In this document: piece by piece, positions 16,822 to 25,959 of the stretch
How the letters are laid out: every line of letters starts with the position of its first letter
Position numbering within the stretch: the first letter of the stretch is position 1
NCBI GenBank assembly: GCA_963747105.1
Contig: CAVVEC010000002.1
Span: 62,001-126,000 of the forward strand
Reading direction: 5' to 3'
Source: CAVVEC01 sp963747105
Lineage (GTDB): Bacteria; Acidobacteriota; Terriglobia; Terriglobales; Acidobacteriaceae
DNA length: 64,000 bases
Translations under genes and position numbers: made by a program
Notes under the pieces: generated by a model
The model's database searches: none
What the model saw: only the letters and a program-made list of their open reading frames with translations
Told to the model about the DNA's origin: nothing

Positions 16822-17811
16822 CTACTTTTCCCTTGCCACCACGAACTCTGGCGCCCACAGCAGTGCCCGCTTGATTTCGCTGTCGGGAAAACTACAGATC
16901 GCATTCCGCGCCAGTGCGGCGTACTGCATGGCGCGTGCGTAGGCGGCTTCGAGAGAACCGTAGCGATTCAAAATTTCGAGAATTTCGGCGTGAGTCACGC
17001 CATCGAATGCCCGCTCCCGGACCACAGTCCCGATCAAATCCCTTTCGTGCGGCGTGCAGCGCTCGAGGGCGTGGATCACCGCCATCGTGACCTTCCCTTC
17101 CCGCAGATCGCTGGCCACGGGCTTGCCCAGCACGTTTTCCGAAGCCGTCAAGTCGAGAACGTCGTCCACGATTTGAAAAGCCATACCGAGATCCCGCCCG
17201 TATTGTGCCAGGTTCTCTTCCTGCTCCGGAGTCGCCGCTCCGAGTATGGCGCCCATCCGCATGCATACGGAGAACAGGCAGGCGGTTTTGCGAAAGATGA
17301 GGTCGAAGTGCTCGTCGGAGGAAATCAGCTTGCCCAACTTCTCCATCTGCTGCAGTTCGCCTTCCACCATTTGCTGGGTCAGGTCGATCAGCGTATCGAG
17401 AATGCGGAAGTTGCGTTCCTGTACGGCGATCTTGAATGCCTGCATGTAGAGCCAGTCGCCGGCCAGCACGCATTTGGAATTTCCCCATTGCGTATTGGCA
17501 GCAGGACGACCGCGGCGGGTCTGGGCTTCGTCGATGATATCGTCGTGTACCAGCGTAGCGGTGTGAATGATTTCCACTACCGCGCCCAGTTTGATAGCGC
17601 CTCGCCCCTGGTAATCGAAGAGCTTGGAGGAAAGCAGAAGCAACATCGGGCGAATCCGCTTGCCCCCGCCGCCACGCAAATACTCGCCGATCTCGGTAAT
17701 CGCCTCCACGCGGGAGACCGTATCGCGGCCGAACTCGCGCTCAATGGCGGCCAGATCCTCGCGCAGCAACTCGAAGATCTCTTTCCCGTTAATGATGGCC
17801 TGTGTACTCAA
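16822..17811 (-). CDS. polyprenyl diphosphate synthase (long-chain trans-prenyltransferase)
   Basis: The 329-residue protein has both aspartate-rich motifs of trans-prenyl synthases: LVHDDIIDEAQTRRG (first) and FQIVDDVLDLT (second), plus the GGGGKRIRPML substrate-binding segment. It condenses isopentenyl diphosphate onto an allylic primer to make the side chain of respiratory quinones, presumably menaquinone in this lineage. Start ATG 17811 (MSTQAIINGKEIFELL). The chain length of product is set by residues before the first motif and cannot be stated. It stands in a run of minus-strand housekeeping genes with YajQ and TatD. Confidence 0.93.
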   Translation of the reverse strand: MSTQAIINGKEIFELLREDLAAIEREFGRDTVSRVEAITEIGEYLRGGGGKRIRPMLLLLSSKLFDYQGRGAIKLGAVVEIIHTATLVHDDIIDEAQTRRGRPAANTQWGNSKCVLAGDWLYMQAFKIAVQERNFRILDTLIDLTQQMVEGELQQMEKLGKLISSDEHFDLIFRKTACLFSVCMRMGAILGAATPEQEENLAQYGRDLGMAFQIVDDVLDLTASENVLGKPVASDLREGKVTMAVIHALERCTPHERDLIGTVVRERAFDGVTHAEILEILNRYGSLEAAYARAMQYAALARNAICSFPDSEIKRALLWAPEFVVAREK

Positions 17812-17817
17812 TTTGTT

Positions 17818-17915
17818 TTTTCACCACGGAGACACAGAATCACAGAGAAGAACTGACTCAATGCCGCTTACCAGATGAATTTGTTTCTCCGTGTCTCTGT
17901 GCCTCTGTGGTGGAT
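17818..17915. repeat. CACCACGGAGACACAGA inverted repeat
   Basis: CACCACGGAGACACAGA at the left and the inverse of CCGTGTCTCTGTGCCTCTGTGGTGG at the right form a long imperfect hairpin with a ~40-base spacer. It fills the gap between the prenyl synthase and yajQ. This 'CACAGAGACACGGAG' family is a recurrent intergenic repeat in Acidobacteriota genomes (from general knowledge); it could act as a terminator or processing site. Confidence 0.6.
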
Positions 17916-17916
17916 T

Positions 17917-18414
17917 TCAATTCGTCCTGTAATTCGTGAATTGCATGTCAATTCCGAAATCCTGCTGGCGCAGCAACGCCATGATCTCCTGCAGCGTGTC
18001 GCGGTCTTTGCCGCTCACTCGCACCAGGTCGCCCTGGATCGACGCCTGCACTTTCTTCTTCGAATTCTTGATCAGTTTCACGATCTCACGGGCCTTTTCG
18101 ATAGGGATTCCCTGCTGCATGGAGACGCGCTGTTTCGCGGTGCTCCCCAGCGCCGACTCGACTACGCCGTAGACCAAGCCCTTCAGCGGCACTCCGCGCT
18201 TTACCAATTTCTGCTGCAGTATGTCGTTCACCGCCTTCAGCTTGAACTCGTCAATTGAGTGCAGCACGATCGCGTCTTTCCCCTCGAGTTCGATATTCGA
18301 CTTCGAATCCTTGAGGTCGAAGCGCGTATGAATTTCCTTCAACGCTTGCTGAATGGCGTTCGAGACCTCTTGCAGGTCGATCTTGCTTACAATGTCAAAA
18401 GTGTTCTCGGGCAT
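17917..18414 (-). CDS. yajQ: YajQ-family nucleotide-binding protein (UPF0234)
   Basis: The 165-residue product matches YajQ over its full length: FDIVSKIDLQEVSNAIQQAL at the start, TRFDLKDSKSNIE, then VYGVVESALGSTAKQ and AREIVKLIKNSKKKVQASIQGDLVRVSGK. It folds as two ferredoxin-like domains. Members bind cyclic di-GMP or other nucleotides in some proteobacteria; the ligand here is unknown. It ends next to a long inverted repeat and is followed on the minus strand by the prenyl synthase. Start ATG 18414. Confidence 0.93.
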   Translation of the reverse strand: MPENTFDIVSKIDLQEVSNAIQQALKEIHTRFDLKDSKSNIELEGKDAIVLHSIDEFKLKAVNDILQQKLVKRGVPLKGLVYGVVESALGSTAKQRVSMQQGIPIEKAREIVKLIKNSKKKVQASIQGDLVRVSGKDRDTLQEIMALLRQQDFGIDMQFTNYRTN

Positions 18415-18472
18415 GATTCTTCGCTTCTGTTTATCAGATTACACAGCCCCAATGAAAGATGCTCTTAACAAG

Positions 18473-19285
18473 CTAAATGGAGTTGAGCTTTTCGTGAAGG
18501 GAAAAGAAACGATAAAAGTTTTTCGCCGTTTGCAGCCCAATCTCTTCCGTCGAAACCCCGCGCAGTTCGCCCAGTTGCCGCGCCACCTCTTTCACGAATG
18601 CCGGCTCGTTGCGTTTGCCGCGATTCGGTACGGGAGCTAGAAATGGCGAGTCAGTCTCAATCAACATGCGGTCGAGAGGCACCTGCCCAGCGGCACCGCG
18701 AATTTGCTGAGCTTTAGGGAAAGTTACGTTTCCCGCAAAAGAGATCATGAATCCCATGTCGAGCGCCCGTTTGGCCTGCCCCCAGGTCCCGGTAAAGCAG
18801 TGCAGCACGCCTCCCAGTCCGCTCGGCGCCCACTGTTCCTGCAGCAGCGTCAGGCAGTCCTCCCAGGCATTTTCGCTGCCGTCGGACGGCCGGCAGTGAA
18901 TCACCACCGGAAGCTTAGCTGTTCGGGCTAGATGCAATTGCCGGAGAAAAACCCGCTGTTGCACCTCTCGCGGCGAGTGATCGTAGAAGTAATCCAGCCC
19001 GATTTCACCCCACGCTATGACCTTGGGTCGTTTTGCCAGTTGCAACAATTCCTCGAAGTCCGCTTCATTGGCCAGCTTGGCTTCATGTGGATGGATGCCG
19101 ATCGTAGCGTAGATGAACGGATATGTCTCTGCCAGCTGAATGCCGCAGTCGAGCGATCCCGGGCCGGTACCACTTCCGATCGCGACGATGGTCTCGACCC
19201 CGGACTGGCGTGCGCGCGCAATGACCTGTTCGCGGTCCGCGTCGAACTGCTGCATCTCGAGATGGGCGTGGGAATCTACGAACAT
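18473..19285 (-). CDS. tatD: TatD-family metal-dependent DNase
   Basis: The 270-residue TIM-barrel protein shows the TatD metal ligands in order: DSHAHLE at the start, GEIGLDYF, PVVIHCRPSD, GVLHCFTG and LIETDSPFLAP. It hydrolyses DNA 3' ends and is proposed to act in DNA repair or quality control in the cytoplasm. It directly follows metG on the minus strand (70 bases apart), an arrangement seen widely in bacteria, so the two are probably one transcript. Confidence 0.94.
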   Translation of the reverse strand: MFVDSHAHLEMQQFDADREQVIARARQSGVETIVAIGSGTGPGSLDCGIQLAETYPFIYATIGIHPHEAKLANEADFEELLQLAKRPKVIAWGEIGLDYFYDHSPREVQQRVFLRQLHLARTAKLPVVIHCRPSDGSENAWEDCLTLLQEQWAPSGLGGVLHCFTGTWGQAKRALDMGFMISFAGNVTFPKAQQIRGAAGQVPLDRMLIETDSPFLAPVPNRGKRNEPAFVKEVARQLGELRGVSTEEIGLQTAKNFYRFFSLHEKLNSI

Positions 19286-19302
19286 GGGCAGTGCTCATGT
19301 GG

Positions 19303-19342
19303 GGACGGGCGTCTCGCCGGTCCGGGCCGAGCGAAACTCGGC
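19303..19342. repeat. tandem-hairpin intergenic element
   Basis: Two hairpins lie back to back between tatD and metG: GGACGGGCG with CGCCGGTCC (one mismatch, loop TCT), then GCCGAG with CTCGGC around CGAAA. A related pair sits at 36066-36106 after hutU, so this is a dispersed REP-like element. Confidence 0.6.
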
Positions 19343-19355
19343 AGCGACCTAGCGC

Positions 19356-21356
19356 CTACTTCAGCCTCGCGCCCACCGGCACATCTTCCAGGAAACTCGC
19401 GAGCACCGGTTTGCCGCCTTCAATCGACGCCGCGACGATCATGCCGTTGGACTCAAGTCCTCGCAGCTTGCGCGGGGCCAGGTTCGCGACGATCACAACT
19501 TTTCGGCCAATCAATGTCTCAGGAGCGTAAGCTTCGGCGATTCCTGCCACCAGTTGCCGCACTTCGGTGCCGATATCAACTTCCAGCCGCAACAGCTTGT
19601 CTGCTCCTTGCACCTTTTCAGCGACTCTGACCTGTCCTACCCGCAACTCGATCTTGGAGAAATCCTCGATACCGATCTTGCCGTCAGGCACGGGAGCTGC
19701 GGGCTTCTGTGATGGTGCGCCCGCCACGGGCGTGCTCACTGACGGCGTCGGTGCCACTGCTGCGACCGGCGCACTTCGTCCTTGCTCTTCCATCTTCTGC
19801 ATCCTTTCAATTGCGCTCTTGTCAGCCCGTGGGAACACGGGTTCCACATTGCCCAGCTTCGTAGCCATCTGCAGTTGGCCCCACTTCAGGGACGACAAAT
19901 CGAACTTCTTGATGTCGCCCAGCCCCAACTGGGTCCAAATTTTCGCCGTTGCCTCCGGGATGACGGGATGCGCCAGCGCGGTCACCACGCGCAACGCTTC
20001 AGCGCTGGTGTACAGAACGGTCGCCAGCCGTGACCGGCTTTCTTCTTCCTGCTTTTCGCCCAGCGCCCAAGGCTCATTCTCCACAATGTACTTGTCCACC
20101 GCCGCGACCAGGCCCCAGGCAACTTCCAGCGCACGAGAGAACTGGTACTGATCAAACAGCGCGCCGAACTCGGCGATCACCTTGCGGGCAGATTCGGCGA
20201 TAGCGTCATCGGCCGGCTTATGCGCAATAGCCGCTGAGGGATAAGGCACCTCGCCCCGGAAATAGCGCGTGATCATGGTCAGCGTGCGGCTGGCTAGATT
20301 TCCCAGCCCGTTCGCAAGATCGGCGTTGTACCTCTGCACCAGGGCATCGAATGAAAAGGATCCATCCTGTCCGAACACGATCTCCCGCAACAGGAAATAA
20401 CGCAGGGCGTCCCCGCCCAGCACATCCAGAATCGTTTCCGAGCGAACGATATTGCCGCGCGACTTCGACATCTTGTTCTCTTCGAACAGCAACCAACCGT
20501 GCGCGATGATTCCTTTCGGCAAGGGAAGTCCGGCGGCCATCAGGAACGCGGGCCAGTACACGCAATGGAAGCGAACGATCTCTTTGCCGATCATGTGAAC
20601 GTCGGCCGGCCAGTACTTGTCGAATCGCCTGGTGTCCTCCGACCCATAACCTAAAGCCGTGATGTAGTTCGCCAGCGCGTCCAGCCACACATAGATCACG
20701 TGCTTGGGGTCATCGGGCACGGGAATTCCCCAGGAGAATGTACTGCGGCTGATCGAGAGATCCCGCAGCCCGGAGCGTACGAATGAGATCACTTCGTTAC
20801 GCCTGGTTTCTGGACGGATGAATTCCGGTTGCTCGGCGTAGAGCTGAAGGAGTTGGTCTTCGAAGGCGGAAAGCTTGAAGAAGTAGTTTTCCTCCTTCAC
20901 CGTTTCGGTGCGACGGCTGCACTGCGGACACGGATCGCCGGGTTGGGCCGAATCCACGTAGAGCTCATCCCACACGCAGTATTGTCCGGTGTAAGTTCCC
21001 TTGTAGATATGTCCGTTGTCCCGGATCTTCCGCCACAACGCCTGAACGCCGCGTTTGTGCCGTTCGGATGTGGTGCGAATAAAATCGTCGTAGGTCAGCC
21101 CCATGCGGTCCCACAGTGCCTTGAACTGAGACGAAACCTCATCCGTGAGTTGCTGTGGGGGTTTTCCCGCGGTTTGTGCGCTGCGCTCTATCTTTTGCCC
21201 GTGCTCGTCTGTCCCGGTGAGAAAGAACGTATCCACGCCGAGCATGCGCTTTCGCCGCGCAATCACGTCACACGCGATCGTGGTGTACGAGGTTCCGATG
21301 TGCGGCCGCGCGTTTACGTAATAGATCGGCGTCGTAATGTAGAACTTCTCACTCAT
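19356..21356 (-). CDS. metG: methionyl-tRNA synthetase
   Basis: The 666-residue class I synthetase has the HIGH-type motif in NARPHIGTSYTT, a zinc knuckle region with CPQC near residue 145, the KMSKS loop as NKMSKSRGN at about residue 300, the anticodon-binding helical domain, an Ala/Pro linker, and a C-terminal tRNA-binding (EMAP/Trbp111-like) domain from about IGIEDFSKIELRVGQV. That last domain promotes dimerisation and tRNA affinity. The gene is intact, heads the metG-tatD pair and starts at ATG 21356. Confidence 0.97.
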   Translation of the reverse strand: MSEKFYITTPIYYVNARPHIGTSYTTIACDVIARRKRMLGVDTFFLTGTDEHGQKIERSAQTAGKPPQQLTDEVSSQFKALWDRMGLTYDDFIRTTSERHKRGVQALWRKIRDNGHIYKGTYTGQYCVWDELYVDSAQPGDPCPQCSRRTETVKEENYFFKLSAFEDQLLQLYAEQPEFIRPETRRNEVISFVRSGLRDLSISRSTFSWGIPVPDDPKHVIYVWLDALANYITALGYGSEDTRRFDKYWPADVHMIGKEIVRFHCVYWPAFLMAAGLPLPKGIIAHGWLLFEENKMSKSRGNIVRSETILDVLGGDALRYFLLREIVFGQDGSFSFDALVQRYNADLANGLGNLASRTLTMITRYFRGEVPYPSAAIAHKPADDAIAESARKVIAEFGALFDQYQFSRALEVAWGLVAAVDKYIVENEPWALGEKQEEESRSRLATVLYTSAEALRVVTALAHPVIPEATAKIWTQLGLGDIKKFDLSSLKWGQLQMATKLGNVEPVFPRADKSAIERMQKMEEQGRSAPVAAVAPTPSVSTPVAGAPSQKPAAPVPDGKIGIEDFSKIELRVGQVRVAEKVQGADKLLRLEVDIGTEVRQLVAGIAEAYAPETLIGRKVVIVANLAPRKLRGLESNGMIVAASIEGGKPVLASFLEDVPVGARLK

Positions 21357-21449
21357 GCTTGTATCTTACCGGGGGACGCGTAAAGCCGTGTTCCAATGTA
21401 GGCGGGGCGGCCACGCCGGTGCGGCGCTCCAACCCTGATTTTGGGTGGC

Positions 21450-21467
21450 GCAGCGCTCCAGCGCTGC
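21450..21467. repeat. REP-like perfect hairpin upstream of metG
   Basis: GCAGCGCT and AGCGCTGC form an 8-bp perfect stem with a two-base loop in the 198-base gap between dinB-like and metG genes. The rest of the gap is GC-rich repeat debris without a gene. Confidence 0.5.
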
Positions 21468-21554
21468 GATAAGCGCCCCAAAATGTTAAGGGCCTCAGCC
21501 GTGAGGTAACGGAACCTGGCTCTTTCCGGCCTGCTTAGCCGTGCCGATGGACGC

Positions 21555-22025
21555 TCAAGCCGCCGCTTCGGACTTGAGATCATCGACTTCGATTCCAATG
21601 TGCCGCAAGTGGTGCATCATATGCTCAATGTAGTCCTCGAAAACGAACTTGAGCGTCAACGGCTCCGAGCCGGCAATGGTACAGGTTCGTGACCAGGCGG
21701 AGTCCGGCACAGCCTCGGCAGCCGCAAGAAGTTGCTGATTGAGGGCGCGCCATACTTCAATCAGCTCATGCCAATCGCGTCGCTGGTATCCGTGCACGTC
21801 CACCCATAACTGCTGCTCGTAGCCCGGCAGCGCGAGATTTTCTTGCAATTGCGCACGGACGATCCGCTGATGATTGTTAGCGGCGGAATCCAACAGGTGT
21901 CCCAGTTCCTCTTTCGGTGACCATTTTGACGGCGCAGGTTTGGCGTCCAGCTTGCCCGCTGGGAGCTTTCCCAGCCGATCCGGCACTTCCTCCAACAGAA
22001 CACGCATCAATACGAGTGCTTGCAT
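21555..22025 (-). CDS. DinB-family protein
   Basis: The 156-residue four-helix protein belongs to the DinB/YfiT-like superfamily: KWSPKEELGHLLDSAANNHQRI carries the first metal histidine, and FEDYIEHMMHHLRHI carries the closely spaced C-terminal histidines. Members are metal-dependent and often bind or transfer bacillithiol or mycothiol-like thiols, but the reaction here is unknown. It starts three bases after the stop of larC on the minus strand, so the two are co-transcribed. Confidence 0.85.
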   Translation of the reverse strand: MQALVLMRVLLEEVPDRLGKLPAGKLDAKPAPSKWSPKEELGHLLDSAANNHQRIVRAQLQENLALPGYEQQLWVDVHGYQRRDWHELIEVWRALNQQLLAAAEAVPDSAWSRTCTIAGSEPLTLKFVFEDYIEHMMHHLRHIGIEVDDLKSEAAA

Positions 22026-22028
22026 GGA

Positions 22029-23429
22029 TTAGACCTCGCTTTCCGATTGGTCTTTCGAATATGCCTGCATCGCTTCCTGCATTACGCGTTTCAGCGGCAG
22101 ACCGTGTTCGGTCGCGATTCGGCGGCAATCCTCGTACTCCGGAGCGTAATTCGTGACGGCGCCGCTCATACTCGCAATCTTGATTCGCACATCGCCCCAA
22201 CGGGTTGCCACCGTGACCCATCTTCGAGCCAGCGCTTGACGCTTCTCCTCGCGCCGGCGCACTCCGATGGTTGTGGTTTCGGTGAAGATCAGGTGCGTCA
22301 ACTTGGACGCGTCCTCGGGCCGGCACAGCACGGTCAATACCATTCCCGGACGATTCTTTTTCATCTGCACCGGAATGCCAAAAACATCCAGTGCACCTTC
22401 TTCGAGCAAGCGGTCCAGCACATATCCGAAGACCTGGGGATTCAGGTTGTCGAGATTGGCTTCGAGAACGGTGATGGTCTCCCGTGAAATGTGGACCGCA
22501 AGCTCAGGCTGCGCCTCGCCGATTGTGAGCCGCACGACATTTGCGTGCCCCGTGAAGTCTTGCGTGCCCGCGCCGTAGCCGGTCTTTTCGATCGTCATCG
22601 GCGGGAATGGCGCGAACCGTTTTGCCAAAGTTCTTACTATCGCAGCTCCGGTAGGCGTAACTAATTCAGCCTGAATGCCAGACGAATAGACACGCGCGCC
22701 TCTGAGCAACTCGACGGTTGCGGGCGCCGGCACGGGAAAAGTTCCGTGCGCGCACGTCACTATGCCGCCGCCCACATTCAGGGGCGAACAAACGATCTCA
22801 TCCAGGCCCAGAGCCTCCGCGCCCACAGCCGCGCAGACAATATCCACCATCGCGTCGACGGCGCCCACTTCATGAAAGTGAATATTCTCGAGGTCGCTGT
22901 CATGGACCTTCGCCTCCGCCTCACCCAGGGCCTCGAACATAGCGATGGCCCGAGTCTTTGCCCCTTCGCTGATGGCAGCTCCGCGGATGATCTCGCGGAT
23001 TTCCTTTAGCCCACGGCCGTGTTCGTGCTTGTGTGGCGCGGGCGCCCCCGCCCGGGCTGGTGCGGAGTTCTGGAACGCGTAGTTATGCTCGAGTAACTGA
23101 ACGGGCGCCTCGGAGCTATGCCCATGGTCGGCATGCTCATGATTGCCATGCGCATGTCGCTCCGTGCCGGGAGCATTGTGGCCGTGTTCATGCGCATGTT
23201 GCTCCCAGTACAGATCACGCGGCAGATCCTTCTCCCCGTTCGAATAGACATCCACCTTGATCGCGCCGATGCCACTACGCTTGACGCGACAAATTTCCAG
23301 CCTCGCCCCGATATTCAACGCCACCACGGTTTCTTCCAGAAGTCGCGCTGGCACGCCGGCATCCACCAGCGCGCCCAGAAACATGTCGCCGCTCATGCCG
23401 GAAAAACAGTCGAGGTAGGCTATGCGCAT
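22029..23429 (-). CDS. larC: LarC-type nickel insertion protein (nickel-pincer cofactor synthesis)
   Basis: The start is ATG 23429 (MRIAYLDCFSGMSGDMFLGAL), where the conserved family opening begins; an in-frame start 24 codons upstream only adds an Arg/Thr-rich run. The 466-residue protein covers the whole LarC family, which inserts nickel into the pincer nucleotide cofactor of lactate racemase-type enzymes. A histidine-rich linker follows residue ~75 (HAHEHGH, HAHGNHEHADHGHSS) and probably stores or delivers nickel. ENIHFHEVGAVDAMVDIVCA is the conserved metal/nucleotide region. Many LarC proteins need a programmed frameshift to be full-length; here it is one continuous frame. No larA, larB or larE is in the window. 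Confidence 0.9.
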   Translation of the reverse strand: MRIAYLDCFSGMSGDMFLGALVDAGVPARLLEETVVALNIGARLEICRVKRSGIGAIKVDVYSNGEKDLPRDLYWEQHAHEHGHNAPGTERHAHGNHEHADHGHSSEAPVQLLEHNYAFQNSAPARAGAPAPHKHEHGRGLKEIREIIRGAAISEGAKTRAIAMFEALGEAEAKVHDSDLENIHFHEVGAVDAMVDIVCAAVGAEALGLDEIVCSPLNVGGGIVTCAHGTFPVPAPATVELLRGARVYSSGIQAELVTPTGAAIVRTLAKRFAPFPPMTIEKTGYGAGTQDFTGHANVVRLTIGEAQPELAVHISRETITVLEANLDNLNPQVFGYVLDRLLEEGALDVFGIPVQMKKNRPGMVLTVLCRPEDASKLTHLIFTETTTIGVRRREEKRQALARRWVTVATRWGDVRIKIASMSGAVTNYAPEYEDCRRIATEHGLPLKRVMQEAMQAYSKDQSESEV

Positions 23430-23437
23430 AAAACCGT

Positions 23438-23660
23438 CGTTGGTCCTTCGTCGTGGGTCCTTGGCGGTCGGCCGTTGCTTAGCGGTTTCGGTTTGACGCA
23501 ACCGCTCGGGCGAGCGGCCAACGACGAACGACCAAGGACCGACGACTGATTTTCATCATAGGGAAGCGTGCAACTGCCGTCAAACCGCCTTGCCGCGCGG
23601 TAGTGGCGCAGTTTGATTTGTCATCCTGAGTAAGCGGTTGTTGCGCAACCAAGGATCTGG
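23438..23660. repeat. palindromic repeat cluster before argS
   Basis: The 367-base gap between larC and argS holds a long imperfect palindrome (GTCGTTGGTCCTTCGTCG near 23438 against CGACGAACGACCAAGGACCG near 23530) and then a GTCATCCTGAG...AAGGATCTGGGCG element. The second type recurs at 33210-33268. No gene or clear promoter is seen. Confidence 0.55.
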
Positions 23661-23796
23661 GCGAGCCGCGCGAAGGGTCGCGTTCTTTGCGACCCAACAA
23701 TCGCGCGTTTGGCTCGCTTCCTTGTCAAACTGCGCCACTACTCACCGCGAGCGCTCTGCTACAATCACTATCTTCTTCAATAGTTCCGAGGATCTC

Positions 23797-25797
23797 TTGT
23801 ACCGTCATCTGGAACGCCGGCTGGCCCAGCACGTACGCGACTTCCTGCGCCGCACCTACGACGTTGACCCGCCGAGTATTGTCATCGAGCAACCGCCCCG
23901 GGTTGAACTGGGAGAGTATGCTTTGCCGCTCGCTTTTGAGCTGGCCAAGAAGCTGCGCAAGCCCCCCCGCAAGATTGCAGAAGAAATTGTCAGTGGAATC
24001 GGACCAATCGAAGGTTTCGCAAAACTCGAACTCGCCGGTGCGGGCTACATTAATGCCCGCGTCAAACGCGATCAGCTGGCAGCCGCGCTAGCAGCCGACG
24101 ATAAACCGCAAGCTGAAATTCCACCCGGCAAGATTCTGGTCGAGCACTCCAGCATCAATCCCAACAAGGCCGCGCACATTGGACATCTGCGCAATGCCAT
24201 CCTGGGCGATACTTTCGTACGCCTGCTGCGATTTGCGGGCAGGGATGTGGACGTCCAGAACTACATTGACAACACCGGGGTGCAAGTCGCCGACGTCATC
24301 GTGGGATTCTTGCGTCTGGAGAAAAAGTCGCGCGGCGAAATTGAACAGCTCACACGGCAGCCGCGTTTCGATTTCTACTGCTGGGATTTGTACGCCCGCG
24401 TTTCCCGGTGGTACGAGCAGGACAAGCAAAATCTCAGCGCCCGGCAGCAGGTGCTGCACGCCATCGAGGAAGGGTCAAACGAAACCGCCGCCATCGCTGA
24501 CTTGATCGCGGTGGCCGTGCTGCGCCGCCATCTCGAAACCATGGACCGTCTCGACATCGAATACGACTTTTTGCCCCGTGAAAGCGAGATCCTTCACCTG
24601 CACTTCTGGGACGCTGCCTTCACCAAGCTGAAGGATGGAGGCGTGCTCTTCTTCGAGACCGAAGGAAAGAACAAGGGCTGCTGGGTGATGCGGCGTGCGG
24701 GGACTTCACAACCTAGAACCGCAGAGGCCGCCGGGCCCTCCGCAGAGGATGCTGAGAGAGGGCAAGTCTCAGAAGAAGATCAGAAAGTGATCGTGCGCTC
24801 GAACGGGACCGTCGGCTACGTCGGCAAAGACATCGCGTATCACCTGTGGAAGTTCGGCCTGCTGGGGCGCGATTTCGGCTATCGCAAGTTTTATCGCTAT
24901 CCCAACGGTCACGACTGCTGGATTTCGACCACGGTCGGCGCATTGGAACATCCGCATTTTGGCGATGTCGCCGAAATCTACAATGTGATTGACGCCCGGC
25001 AGGCGGAAGCGCAAAACACTGTCCTCGAGGCCCTGCGCGGCCTCGGCTACAACGAGCAGGCTCGCCACTACACCCATTTTTCCTACGAGATGGTCGCGCT
25101 AACCCCGCGCTGTGCGGCAGAACTGGGCTACCAGCTCTCTGATGAAGACAAGACGCGATCCTACATTGAAGTCTCCGGCCGCAAGGGCTTCGGCGTGAAA
25201 GCCGACGATCTGATTGACGCGCTGATCGCCTCCGCGCAGAAAGAAGTGGACTCTCGCCATTCCGAGTTGAGCGATGCCGAGCGTCTCAAGATCGCCGCAC
25301 AGATCGCCATCGGAGCGCTGCGCTATTTCATGCTGAAGTTCACCAAGCCTTCTGTCATTGCATTCGACTTTAAAGAGGCGTTGAGCTTTGAAGGTGAAAC
25401 CGGACCCTACGCGCAGTATGCGGTGGTGCGCGCCACTAACATTTTTCGCAAGGGCGGCTTGGATCCCGAGGAGTTCGGTAGAGACGTAGCTGGCTACGTC
25501 TCCGCCGATGACCTACAAAAAAACTTGCAGAGCGATGAAATCTGGGAGCTCTGGCTGGCGTCCTCGAAAACTTCTTACATCATTGACCAGTGCATCGCCA
25601 CCACCGAACCGGCCTATCTGGCGAAGCATGTGTTCCAGTTGGCGCAGCTTTTCAACACTTTTTACCACCGCCACCCGATTCTTACTGAACCGGATGAGGG
25701 CCGGAAGAAGTTCCTGCTGGCGACCGCCGCAGTCGTGCGTCGCGAGTTGATCCGCGCCCTCGCCGTGATGGGGATCAGCGTTCCGCCGGTGATGTAG
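23797..25797 (+). CDS. argS: arginyl-tRNA synthetase
   Basis: The start is taken at TTG 23797 (MYRHLERRLAQHVRDFL), matching the normal N-terminal additional domain; the frame is open further upstream but that part is repeat sequence. The class I HIGH motif is in NKAAHIGHLRNAILGD. The C-terminal anticodon-binding domain includes GPYAQYAVVRATNIFRKGG. Between GCWVMRRAG and KVIVRSNGTVGYVGKDIAYH there is an extra low-complexity stretch of about 25 residues whose DNA (about 24712-24780) contains CCGCAGAGG and GATGCTGAGAG, resembling an intergenic repeat found at about 16750-16815. The catalytic core is otherwise complete. 666 residues. Confidence 0.95.
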   Translation: MYRHLERRLAQHVRDFLRRTYDVDPPSIVIEQPPRVELGEYALPLAFELAKKLRKPPRKIAEEIVSGIGPIEGFAKLELAGAGYINARVKRDQLAAALAADDKPQAEIPPGKILVEHSSINPNKAAHIGHLRNAILGDTFVRLLRFAGRDVDVQNYIDNTGVQVADVIVGFLRLEKKSRGEIEQLTRQPRFDFYCWDLYARVSRWYEQDKQNLSARQQVLHAIEEGSNETAAIADLIAVAVLRRHLETMDRLDIEYDFLPRESEILHLHFWDAAFTKLKDGGVLFFETEGKNKGCWVMRRAGTSQPRTAEAAGPSAEDAERGQVSEEDQKVIVRSNGTVGYVGKDIAYHLWKFGLLGRDFGYRKFYRYPNGHDCWISTTVGALEHPHFGDVAEIYNVIDARQAEAQNTVLEALRGLGYNEQARHYTHFSYEMVALTPRCAAELGYQLSDEDKTRSYIEVSGRKGFGVKADDLIDALIASAQKEVDSRHSELSDAERLKIAAQIAIGALRYFMLKFTKPSVIAFDFKEALSFEGETGPYAQYAVVRATNIFRKGGLDPEEFGRDVAGYVSADDLQKNLQSDEIWELWLASSKTSYIIDQCIATTEPAYLAKHVFQLAQLFNTFYHRHPILTEPDEGRKKFLLATAAVVRRELIRALAVMGISVPPVM

Positions 25798-25959
25798 TTC
25801 TGCTTCCGCGGCTATCGCCAACCTAACCGAAACGCCTGCCGAATAAGGGCTTTCGCGATGCTCCACTGCGTTCTCAGAGCCGCAGCAACTCACTCTGCTA
25901 CAACCAAACGCGCCAATCTCACATCGAATTCAGTAAAGGGAAAGATCAGGGGAGGCAAT

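Noticed and set aside
22029..23429. Programmed frameshift in larC
   Set aside because: The family often needs one, but here both domains are in one uninterrupted frame.
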